From Bryoerythrophyllum caledonicum (lineage: Eukaryota; Streptophyta; Bryopsida; Pottiales; Pottiaceae), in NCBI GenBank assembly GCA_963971425.1, contig OZ020515.1, positions 33,801,856-33,865,855 of the forward strand: a DNA stretch of 64,000 nt, in the 5' to 3' direction. Position 1 is the first letter of the stretch, and each line of letters starts with the position of its first letter. This document shows, piece by piece, positions 37,961 to 47,494 of the stretch. Made by a program: the position numbers and the translations under genes. The notes beneath the pieces are model-generated. The model ran no database searches and was not told the origin of the DNA. It worked only from the letters and a program-made list of their open reading frames with translations.

Positions 37961-38835
37961 ATGATCCTGACCGTCATGGAAGCGGTAGGTACGGAGGATT
38001 CTGATGACGTCATTCCGCGACTCACACAGATGAAGGCCAAGAAGAGCTCAATCGCGAAGCTAAAGCAGGAAAACGCCACCATCACCCAGACCAACACCCG
38101 GCTCTGGAAGCAGGTACAACAGGCGGAGGCCACACGAGATGCAGCCCAGCAAGCGAGAGTTGCGGCGGAAGCAAAGGTCCGGGCAACCACTCAGACCTTG
38201 ACGGAGATTCGCGCAGCATTGGGTTTTCTGGTGGATACCGTCAACCGGGCTCTTCTCTACACTAGAGCCTGAAGAAGAATAAGAAGCTCAACAGGGGGCA
38301 GATCATCCGATTTCTCTTGGTCTACAGCCGGAAGATGGAGGGCACCTGGAGCAAAATGCAGGAGTTGGTGAACAATTTGACTGCCGTAGCCCCACCAGTA
38401 CCAGAAGTTCCAGTTCCGAAAGCAGAACCTCCGGCTCCAGACACAGCAGGTCCATCCGGAACCATTGAAGGGCCATCCGAATCTCCATCCGGATCGGAAG
38501 CCAGATCTCCGCCTAGACCTACAGCGGGCTCTTTACCCAGACCTGCAGCCGATAGACCTCAGACCCCTACCGGAGGCTTCAACGATCTTGTGGGAACTCC
38601 GGATTTCAACTCTCCGATGAGTTGGAATGGGGTGGCCTTTCCAAGCACGGAGAGTATTCAGAAGTGGCAGGATATGCCGAGAGATCCCTCGCAGATATCC
38701 CCATTGCCCTTCCGGATCCCGTCAGAGTCTCCGTTGCCGGTCCCACCAAAGACGACCCCTTTACCCGGAAGCTCTGCAGTAGTGCCCATGGAAGTCAGCC
38801 CTAGCGGAAGCTTCCGGGACCTCCCGAGCCTTTAA
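37961..38835 (+). pseudogene. Gag-like protein, copy 2, C-terminal half
   Basis: The frame 37961-38272 encodes a coiled coil (KLKQENATITQTNTRLWKQV, then Ala/Arg-rich heptads) ending EIRAALGFLVDTVNRALL. A stop at 38,270 and frame change are followed by 38317-38835, with YSRKMEGTWSKMQELVNNL and then a Pro/Ser-rich tail (PEVPVPKAEPPAPDTAGPSG). The same order (coiled coil, RQIIRF..RKME.TW, low-complexity tail) occurs in copy 1. This is the downstream half of the protein split by the hAT-like insertion. Confidence 0.55.
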
Positions 38836-40256
38836 GTCCGGACAGACGCTCTACTAGCCCGGACAGCAACAACGGAAGATTCGGAAACGCCCTCCGGACC
38901 AAAGATGCAGGTACCTGCCTCCGTCCCCGAGCCGCCAGCTACCATTCTGGCACGTCCAATGCAGCACCAATAGAGGTAACCCCTACGCGCCGCAACTGTA
39001 GGAAGAAGAACCAGGTTACACCATAGATAGGGACTTCTAGTGCTTAAGTTTGATAGCGACTAATGATGGGGCTCATGGTTGCACCCGGCTATCACGCCAT
39101 AGGCTAAAGAAAATCCTAAACTAGATTTTGTTAGATCCGTAAAAACCGGATCTGAGATCCGAAAATTTCGGATCTGAGTTTTGAATTCCGGATTTTGAGG
39201 GATAAGATCCCTTTTACTTTTAGGATAGGATTTTCCGGATTTCGAGCAGATAGGATAGGATTTGAAGTTCAGTAGTTAATAGCTACTTAATAGATGAGCC
39301 TTAGTCGGCTCATTGTCTTGTTTTCTTTTTCATGAAGAGTATTTCCTGTTAGTATACTTTCTCTTCTGAAATCTATGGTAATGGAGTATAGTTTTGTGGA
39401 GAGGGAATAAGATCCATTGTGGTTGATGTGTAGTGAATATAGTTCTTATGTGGGAAGTGTAATAAGGATTGCGCCTAGTACAACCGGTTGGGGCTTGCCT
39501 TGGGAGATCACCCGGAAGAGCTGAAGGAGAGGTTAGGTAGAGTCTGACGATCCATAGTGACTCGAAGTAGCCTTGAAGGGGAGGGAGGATACTGCAGGGG
39601 TGAGCCTGGTAGCTCCCAGGGCACGGAGAATCCGTGTGAATCCGGATTTCGGTAGCGGCCGGAATTTTCCCTTACGATAGAGGAGAAAGCCTGAGATGTA
39701 TGTCTAGAAGGAAGTCTAGGAGTAAATCTACCACACTCATCCAATAGAACCACTGAGCATCAGCTGGAATGTCGTTGTAGTCCAGACAAACCTCTGAGTG
39801 ACCGCATCCGGAGGGCCTTCCGGATGATGTGAGAGTGCGAGTCCGACAGCAACAAACAAACTACCGGTTAGCAAAGTAGGAAGAGTGGGTGTCTAGCCAC
39901 TTTAAGTCACAAGATAGTGGGGAATCCGGCCACTTACACAAATTTTGATCAGTGGTACCCGGCCACTTGTTTAAAAACTCCGGAAGAAAACTCCGTCTCA
40001 ATCTATCCGAAATCCGGAAGGGTCCGGAAGTTGAAAGAAGGGACATCGGGAATCCGGAAGGATCCGAATGAGTAGATCGAGGAATGAATAGGAACGCTAA
40101 CCGATAGATCATAGGGTGGATATATGTTAGTTGTACTTATCATTTAAGAAAGAAACAATAGGTCTCTGTAGGAACGAATTTAGAGCCGATATTCCGAATT
40201 CTTTTAGCTCCAATTAAGTGTCATCCGGAGGAATACTCACTCTACGAACTGCAACA
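38836..40256 (+). repeat. 3' non-coding and terminal block of gag-like copy 2
   Basis: No coding frame. The stretch matches, in inverse orientation, 23,640-21,492 and part of 24,770-24,070. Shared blocks include GATGGGGCTCATGGTTGCAC with the pyrimidine/purine-rich part after it, the GATCCATTGTGGTTG stretch, and the GGATGATGTGAGAGTG dyad. Here the terminal block is single, whereas it is duplicated in the minus-strand copy. Confidence 0.6.
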
Positions 40257-41468
40257 ATGGGGCGCCTGCTCGTGTCCAACCGTCCGCATTTGTTGTTTGA
40301 TCTACACAAGGAGGTCAATGGTTTACGGGAAGTTGAACCAGCTGGACGATCATGACTTCTCTGACGACTTGAAAGTGACAAAGAAATCAAATACACTCGT
40401 TTGTGGGGACATCAACATTAGGTGTTCAAGTAGTACACTCTTGAGGTCTTTGCTATCAATAACAAATTTTATCCACAGCCTCATCCATCATGCCGGGAAC
40501 AAAGGTGTTTAGAAAGTTGCCGTTGATGAAGGAGACCTGCTCGGGGATGCAAGCCAAGGCGAGTGGACGCACGAGTTTGCAGCTTGGGGGAGGTGCGCAG
40601 AACCTCAAGCAGGCTGTTGACGTTGACTTATTAGGCTCATGGTCAAGGAGTGAATGTGCCTGCTCCTAGTGCGTTGATCAAGGAGCAAGGTGTCAAAGAT
40701 TGCAAGCAAATGCTCAAACTAGCATGATAGTTGTTGTGTGTATAAAGGCGACAACAAGTAGAATGAGTCCTAGTTCTGTCCATATTCATTATGAGCATGT
40801 GATGGATTTTGGGGGCTCCATAAGTGCATGTGGTGCTTGAAGTTGGTGGCCGTATGTCGTTAGTGAACGGCTCAAAAATCTCATCCTAGAGAATTTGGGG
40901 ATTATCTAGCACAAAGAGTTGTCTATGTTGACCTAAAATTGGTGTGCTTGAGGGGAGAGGGATACATCTTTTAGTAGCTTGTGGAAGCTTGAGAGTGCTC
41001 TATTTTGGTGGTGTTCAGGCGGTCGACCGACTACTAGAAGAAGCAGTGGTGGTGTCTTCAAGCCTCGGTTTGTTCTTGGGACAAGACGGTCTGTGAGTGA
41101 TGTTCGAGCACCGCGTGAAGTAATTAGAGTGAAGCGCGGCGGTGGCGATCCGGATGCGCAACATCCACATTGCAACGGGATGAGTGATTGAATTCACTTG
41201 TGGTGTCTTGTGGATTTTTTGGTGTTTATGGTGATATGGAAGCGCTGCCAAAAATTGTGTTAGAATTGCAAGGTGCGATTGTGTTAAGGTTGCCCAAGAA
41301 TTGTTAGTGTGGAGGACGCATGCTTGAATATAGGGTAGCTTTGTGTACATTTTAGCGCATGAATTGTACATTTTAGGTGATTTTGATCACTTAAAATCGT
41401 AGGGCATTAGTGATTTAAGCGTGAACTGAAACTCCGTTTCGTGTTTGTGCAGATCTGAGAGGGACAGG
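40257..41468. other. Region upstream of the ParB/methyltransferase-like gene
   Basis: Mostly without recognisable coding sequence. A frame at 40979-41188 (+) encodes a basic stretch (KPRFVLGTRRSVSDVRAPRE) that could be an upstream exon. The sequence immediately before the next gene (TTCGTGTTTGTGCAG at 41,438-41,452) looks like a splice acceptor, so a 5' exon probably lies here or farther left. Element boundaries in this stretch are unknown. Confidence 0.4.
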
Positions 41469-44400
41469 ATGGTGTCTCAGCTGCAGCACTTCTTCCAGCC
41501 AAAGCCTGTCGACATTGACAATGACGATGGAGACGACAACAACCACTTAGATTGCTTGGAGCTCAAAGATCCTTCCATGACACTAAAGTGGACGCTGTTG
41601 TGGGCCCCCTACACAGAGAATCTAGTGTTTGGTCAGACCTTCGCTGGTGATATCCGTGAACCCCAGCACACCGACTTCAAGACCAAAATTATTGATGTAG
41701 TCCACGAAGATAACGATATAGTGAAGTTGTCGTGTAACACCATATTCATTATTTTGGGAGATTTTCAACCTCCCAATTTATTGACAGTTTAGGTCGAGTC
41801 CACCTAAATTGTACCCACAGATTAGGTAATTCACCGAAACTGGACAAAACAACCAATCGCTGAAACATTCAAATGGCCATAACTTACTCAGATTTCGTTC
41901 AAATTGGGCATATGAGGTGTTTTTTGACATCTACAGGAAAATTAGATGTCAAAAAACACCTCATATGCCCAATTTGGACAAAATTTGAGTAAGTTATGGC
42001 CATTTGAAAATTTCAACGATTGGTTGTTTTGTCCAGTTTCAGTGATGTACTCAATCTGTGGGTACAGTTTAGGTCGACTCAACCTAAACTGTATTTTCCC
42101 AAAATCATGGAATTTTCCCATTATAACGAATATGGTGTTGTGTGAGACAACCACTGAGTCTGTCGTTCCTTATATGTTCACTATTGTAGTGAACAATACT
42201 TCGTCTCCCTTCTGTATTTTCGACTTAGTCAGTTCTCTTAGGGGGTCACAGTTTGATGACATAGTGGCTCAAGTCGACCACAAAATCTCCCAAAAGAAAT
42301 GGGAGACTAGTAGTGGTCAGCCGCTGAAAGCGAAGGCTGTAGCGAACAAACACTATAAGAAACCCGTGTTTTTTGTGATGTTCCAAAAAACGCAGAAAAT
42401 GTCAAAAAAACAGGGATGATGTCCATGAAAGCATCACCTAAAATTTGGATCAACCGAAACATGCAAAAACATGGCAAAAATTGCAGTCAACATGACAATG
42501 TTTACGTTAACGTCTTTGCCAACATATACGCGTGTCCTTGCTAACATCCCCATGTTTGGGAGCTAACATGCCCACGTGTCCCAACTAACATCTCCATGTT
42601 TTTTACAACGTCCTGTTAATTCTGATGTTTTTCTAGATGTCACTTTTCAAAATGTATATGTTTTACGATTTTAGGTGACATCACAAAAAACACGGGTTTC
42701 TTATAGTGAAATTCCGCATCATTCTTTCCAGAATGAGTACTTTTGCCGCTCTTGAGAAGGCGAAATTAATCGTATCTAGGCGCCCAATAGAACTTTCGGT
42801 AGTTTCTGGTGCCGTAACAGGTAGCCAGAATATAAGTCAAGCATCGGTACCGGTAAGAACTCCAGGTGCAAGAGCAAGTCGAAGCACCCTGCGCAACATG
42901 TTGTCAGCGTCTCCCGTCAAGAAGCGCTCAGCTGCCAAGAAGCCGGAGACTTCTTCCAGGAAGAAGACGAAACTCGTTTCAGAGGAAGAGTTGGCCAATT
43001 TGATGGCCTCTGCACTGTTGGAACTCCCTTCGGCGCTCGGGTTCGGAGAGGTAACAGACTACACCAACGTCCAACAGATATATCAGAAATTCTGGACGGG
43101 GTGTCAAAGCGATTTTTTCCAAGGAGACAGAGAGATGAAGATCGAGCTTGATGTGATGAGGCTGCATAATGCACCGCCGGAGTGGACAATCCGTGCATTC
43201 GAACCTCGGGGTATGGAGGAGTTGAAGCATTACTACCTCGAAATGTCGGACAAGACGCAGAAGCAGACTCTCTGCGTCATGCCCAAGCTCGATCATATGC
43301 CAACAAAGGTTGAGGAGCTGAGCGACTGCGACTTCTATATCATCAACGGCCAGCACAACGTTGCTGCATCAAAGTCGATGATAAACGATACCGTACCGGA
43401 GGTTATGAGAAGGCACTTCCGAACATGGCAGTGTTACATTGTCTGGACGGAGGACCCTGAGAAGCAGAGGAGGATTTCCACGTATTATAATCACGTAAAT
43501 CACTTGGTCCAATTCAAGCCGACGTGGCCAACAAATATCCTTGGCTCTCGCGCGTTGTGGATCCAAGCTGGAAGACCGATGCCGAAGCACTCCGCCGCAG
43601 GCATTCACGGGTCCCATAGATCAGGTCGGAGAACGGCAATGGAGATTGCCAATGACAAGAAGTTTGAGGTAATTAATCTTAACCAAGGTCATGCACTTTA
43701 GCTCGACTCGAGGTAACTTCTGTGCTTGTCCTTCTTAGTATAGTTCTGTATACAGATTCGAGCACTTGGAGTGTACACTCTCCGGTTGTAAGTTAGCTCG
43801 ACTCAGGTTAACCTGCATTTTTGGGTCCTGCTGGTTTGGTTTTTTTCCCTCTGTGGTTGTACGCTAAATCAACACTGCCAATGTTCTGCACAGCCATTTC
43901 TAAATGCGATTCGTGAGCGCTTCGCAATGATTGACGTCGCCAAAAGCCAGGCAGCGCTCAAGAAAGCCGGAAAGGCGAAGGAGCTCTCGATTACGAACGA
44001 GGTGAAGATTATCACCTCGTCCGATGAGACCTTCAAGCTCTGGTCGGATGTCATCTCTTCGGCGGCACAAGTCGACCTCATCAACGTGGATTCAACAACG
44101 TCGCCCTTGTCCAAGTTTAAGGACGCCAAGTCCTGGGTGCCTGAGAAAGATGGGGTATTGACGCGAGAGTTCTTTAAGTTTTTCGGCAATATGACCGAGG
44201 CTGATCACGCAACGCTGTGTAAGCATATTCTTAATCGATCAGGGCCATCGCAAAAACTACCTTATCCTAAGGTGGTTGTAAAGCAGCCGCAATCAGTGCT
44301 GGAAGATTGCTACAGCGCCCGGGACTGGGTCGATCGAAGGAAGAGGAAGGAGGTCGCTCGGATGGAGCTTCAGTTGATCAGGCCGGAGCTTGCCTTCTTC

Positions 44401-47351
44401 AACAGCACTAGGGCGTACAGTCGTTCAAACTGGCGGACGTTCAAGAAGAACTACAACGTCAGCAAGGCCTCCAAGCGTGCCCTCTTGGATTGGGGTCCAC
44501 CGGATTCGTACTACGCCAACTCGAGGCAGACGCAGTTTCGCAACTGCAAATGTGAAGATCTCTCTCTGTATGCGAAGGAGTTGTTCAGAGTCTTTCCCGA
44601 TGTGCGGGCACGGTTCGTTGCACCTATGGGGGCTTGCACTTTCGTCCATACAAGGCGGCAACCAACTCGCTCGGTGGATGGCCCTCGGATTCGTGGCGTA
44701 ACTTGGGCTGCAACATGAAGCTCGGCATCATCGACTTCCGTAATATCCCTGGGTTCGTAGGGAAGGCGACGTCGTCATTGGAGAAGCCCTTCTTCGACGA
44801 GTCCATGACAATGTTCACATCGAAAGGGCAACCTTCTCTCACCGGTCCTCCAGCGTGGCTCTTCATTTGCGGCGACGAGCAGTCACACCTTCAAGTGACA
44901 ACGTTTGCTGAGGGCCCGTCGTTGTGCCATGCGTACGACGTCCTGCAGTCGAAGTATCTTCCCTCCGACAACGAGCGCTTGGGGGGATTCGCGCCGAAGA
45001 CCAACAATGCTCTCGATGCGGTTCGCCTCCTCTTTCTCTTCAAGAAAGAGCTTACGCAGATTCGGGCCGTGAAGAAGATCTACGCAGCTCCGGAGCATGT
45101 GTTGCACACCAAGCTACGCAAGTACAACAAGCTGGCGTACTCCATGAACATGAACGAGCTGAGAATGGAGTTCTTCATCAAGGTTCTGGAGCTGTTCTGC
45201 ATGAAAGGGGATTCTACTGTCCAGCTGTTTTGCGGGACGAAATTACTGACTGCGAGTGTGGTGAGTATCCTTGCAGTTTAGCTCGACTCGAGCTAAACTG
45301 TTGATCCCCTCTCTGACTGTGAATGTATTGTTTCAGAGAGGTCGTCTCTCATGCTTTTGTAGCGTGGCACTTTAGCTCGAGTCGAGCTAAAGTGCCGGCT
45401 TATACTTATATGGTTTTCTAGCAGTCGTCAATCGCGTCATATTCTTCCAAGTTTTAATGGCTGCGTTTTCATATCAGTGTTCTTTTGTGCTCACTTTAGC
45501 TCAAATTGATCTAAAGTGTAACTTATTTAATCCATTGGTGTGCAGATGTTGGATCTGGAGGCATTCTGCATATCCCACGACACCGATGAGCAGGACCTGG
45601 ACAACGCCCAGGATGTAGCGTTGACGTTGGATCGGGCCGATTTCGTTATTGGTTCATATCACATCAGCGCGGAGATCTTCCCCGAGCTTGGAGAGGCTGT
45701 TGCCAAGGGGAAGGGGAAAGTGATTATCGATCTCGTCGATGAGGAGGAGGAGGAGGATGTGGTCCCGAGCCCCATTGGTGTGTGCCCGAGCACCAGTACG
45801 GTCACACCTGATGCCGATTCCCATGATGACTTCGATACCAACACTCCAGCGGAGCTTCATAGTGGCTCTCAGTCTGAAGCGGGAGAGACAATGGGTACCT
45901 CGCGGCAGCGGCTTGATTTCGTGGAGTTGGAATCGCTTGATATCTCCGAGAGGCCTCATTCAGCTCCTACCTTGGGTGGGTCATCCGCTCGCCCCGCAGC
46001 CAAGAAGAGGAAAGTTGCCAGCGCGACCGGCCGCTCACCGTTGGCAATGGCAAGCAGTGCTCAGGATGACATCAGGTTTATCGCCCTTGAGAAGAAGCTC
46101 GAAGAGGAGGCCTCCCGGATGAGGCTGATGGAGCAGCGGCTGGTGGAGCGTGACGAGGAGCTCAGGGATATGCAGCGGAGGCGTGACGAGGAGATAACGG
46201 GGGACCAGGACCAGAGGCATAACGACATGATGCTCATGATGCAGAGATTCATGATGGCTACTATGCCTCCTCTCGCCACGACACAAACCGCAGTGAATTC
46301 TACGATCCCTCAGCCTCCAATCTCAGGTGACAATGAGACTAGGAGTCTGCCTCGCGGTTCGCTTATGCCATCTCCGGCGGGTTCTTCACCCGTCTCCATA
46401 GGGGCTCAATCGCTGCCTGATCCCCCGTCCCCGCCGACCCGCCCCTCTTCCTCCCCGAAGTCGCCCGCTCGCACTATAAGAAACCCGTGTTTTTTGTGAT
46501 GTCACCTAAAATCGTAAAACATATACATTTTGAAAAGTGACATCTAGAAAAACATCAGAATTAACAGGACGTTGTAAAAAACATGGAGATGTTAGTTGGG
46601 ACACGTGGGCATGTTAGCTCCCAAACATGGGGATGTTAGCAAGGACACGCGTATATGTTGGCAAAGACGTTAACGTAAACATTGTCATGTTGACTGCAAT
46701 TTTTGCCATGTTTTTGCATGTTTCGGTTGATCCAAATTTTAGGTGATGCTTTCATGGACATCATCCCTGTTTTTTTGACATTTTCTGCGTTTTTTGGAAC
46801 ATCACAAAAAACACGGGTTTCTTATAGTGTCGGGACGATTCTGTCGTTGATGTCCCCAGCTCATCGTCAGGTTAGTGTAACGTAGTTGCATATGTATAGA
46901 GCCAGAACATTTTGTAAATGTCCAATTTTGTACTCCAGTATATTTGGTTGATATTACAGTGCTCAGTGATCACTTTAGCTCGACTCGAGCTAAACTGCTT
47001 GACATCTGACGACTCTGACATTGTATCAGTGTCCAATGTGCGCATGAGCTGATGGGTTGAAGTTGTTGAATTTTTTCAGATCTTAGTTTTGGTGATGACG
47101 CGATTGCTCAACCAGTCGTAGATGAGGTCGTCCAAACTGCAGTCCCAGTCGTAGAGGATGTCGTCCAATCTTCGGCCGTGCTCGTAGACGAGATCAATCG
47201 TGATTCTTTTGTCGAGGAGCCCGCTCTTCTTGTCCCAGAACCGTGCCCCCAAATGGTTCTAGAGCACTCGAGGGCCCTTGACACCGTGCAAGTTTCATTG
47301 GAATCGATGGGGGTCCGAAATGAATTGCTCCAAGACGATGAAGTTCTCGAG
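41469..47351 (+). CDS. ParB-like/DNA-methyltransferase-like protein gene, multi-exon, disrupted by three insertions and one frameshift
   Basis: Exons by hand: up to 43668 (first ATG 41469, but an acceptor at 41452 suggests an earlier exon), 43894-45260, 45546-46870, 47080-47351. All junctions are GT/AG with matching phase. The first exon holds a fold-back element (41736-42139) and MITE A (42351-42708); the third holds MITE B. Taking each out with one target copy leaves the frame open. A 1-nt shift in the G run 44628-44632 remains. The product (about 1,340 residues) shows INGQHNVAASKSM (43,340-43,380; ParB/sulfiredoxin-like), then after a long middle region LELFCMKGDSTVQLFCGTKL (about 45,187-45,246), matching motif I and its lead-in in beta-class N4/N6 DNA methyltransferases. 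I see no DPPY-type motif IV. The C-terminal part is acidic, then coiled coil. The introns argue against bacterial contamination. Confidence 0.6.
41784..41812. repeat. TTTAGSTCGA palindrome, copy 1 (left arm of fold-back element)
   Basis: ACAGTTTAGGTCGA followed by an imperfect complement ending CCTAAATTGT. It is one of ten related palindromes between 41.8 and 49.1 kb. Confidence 0.8.
42064..42092. repeat. TTTAGSTCGA palindrome, copy 2 (right arm of fold-back element)
   Basis: ACAGTTTAGGTCGA, centre, then CAACCTAAACTGT. It is nearly symmetrical, and the partner of copy 1 in the opposite arm. Confidence 0.8.
42351..42708. mobile_element. CACTA (En/Spm-type) MITE A, 358 bp
   Basis: It starts CACTATAAGAAACCCGTGTT and ends with the reverse complement of the same sequence. 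AAA flanks both sides (42348-42350, 42709-42711), the 3-bp duplication of CACTA transposons. It is inserted in the first coding exon shown, and removal with one AAA rejoins ..VANK to FRIILSR.. in frame. It is the exact reverse complement of MITE B as far as I can compare by eye, with equal length. Confidence 0.92.
43694..43815. repeat. Palindrome copies 3 and 4 in the intron 43669-43893
   Basis: Copy 3 (43694-43717) reads CACTTTAGCTCGACTCGAGG, then diverges. Copy 4 (about 43789-43815) reads GTTAGCTCGACTCAGGTTAAC. Both are imperfect versions of the motif. Confidence 0.7.
45274..45518. repeat. Palindrome copies 5, 6 and 7 in the intron 45261-45545
   Basis: Copy 5 (45274-45300) is a perfect 13-base dyad (CAGTTTAGCTCGA and its complement) around one base. 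Copy 6 (45366-45396) is a perfect 15-base dyad (GGCACTTTAGCTCGA) around one base. Copy 7 (45492-45518) is a degenerate version starting CACTTTAGCTCAA. Three hairpins thus sit in one 285-bp intron. Confidence 0.9.
46472..46829. mobile_element. CACTA (En/Spm-type) MITE B, 358 bp
   Basis: It has the same termini as MITE A, in opposite orientation, flanked by TCG on both sides (46469-46471, 46830-46832). It is inserted in the third exon, where it introduces a premature stop within a few codons. Removal with one TCG gives SPARDDSVVDVPSSSS in frame to the next donor at 46871. Identity to MITE A implies that both arrived recently or that one was copied from the other. Confidence 0.92.
46971..46997. 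repeat. Palindrome copy 8 in the intron 46871-47079
   Basis: CACTTTAGCTCGA, one base, then TCGAGCTAAACTG: near-perfect, with one mismatch in the arms. Confidence 0.85.
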
Positions 47352-47494
47352 GTGCTCTTCTAACACTATCCACACTCTGCGCTTCTCCATATTGCTTCCC
47401 CCCCGTTTGCTCTCTTCGTTCTACATTATGTTGACTTGTCGTTGTTAATGAATCTTTAGTAATATTGTTCGTTGTCCTGGCATTTCCAAACCAG

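Larger units (their letters stand above)
27599..40256 (+). mobile_element. Gag-like element family, copy 2, split by a hAT-like insertion
   Basis: The coding part begins near 27,700, is interrupted at 28,699 by the 9.1-kb hAT-like element, and resumes at 37,845 through 38,835. The 3' non-coding region (38,836-39,690) and terminal block (39,690-40,256) match 23,640-21,492 in inverse orientation. The end reads ..CGAACTGCAACA, directly followed by TGGGGCGCC, which is the kind of TGG-start sequence seen at retroelement primer-binding sites. It could therefore mean the block at 39,0xx-40,256 is an LTR with internal sequence beyond it. I leave this open. Confidence 0.55.
41736..42139. mobile_element. 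404-bp fold-back element inserted in a coding exon
   Basis: The ends AACACCATATTC and GAATATGGTGTT are inverted repeats, and the whole element folds back on itself (left arm to about 41,938, right arm from about 41,942, with GACATCTA..TAGATGTC at the centre). GTGT flanks both sides (41732-41735, 42140-42143), a possible 4-bp duplication. Excising 408 bp restores an open frame reading VKLSCETTTESV across the site. Each arm carries one copy of the TTTAGGTCGA palindrome. A further end of the same type lies at 49,672-49,703. Confidence 0.8.

Noticed and set aside
41700-42160. Fold-back element interpreted as a spliced intron
   Set aside because: A donor (GTAACA) exists at its left edge and an AG at the right, but joining them breaks the frame. 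Clean removal with one GTGT keeps it, so an insertion is the better reading. A weaker upstream donor cannot be excluded.
41469-46870. Bacterial contamination as the origin of the ParB/methyltransferase-like gene
   Set aside because: The gene has GT/AG introns with matching phases and plant-type CACTA insertions, and is embedded in the same repeat landscape.
46703-46885. A 60-aa frame running through the MITE into exon sequence
   Set aside because: It begins within the MITE and reads the exon in a different frame. It is an artefact of the insertion.
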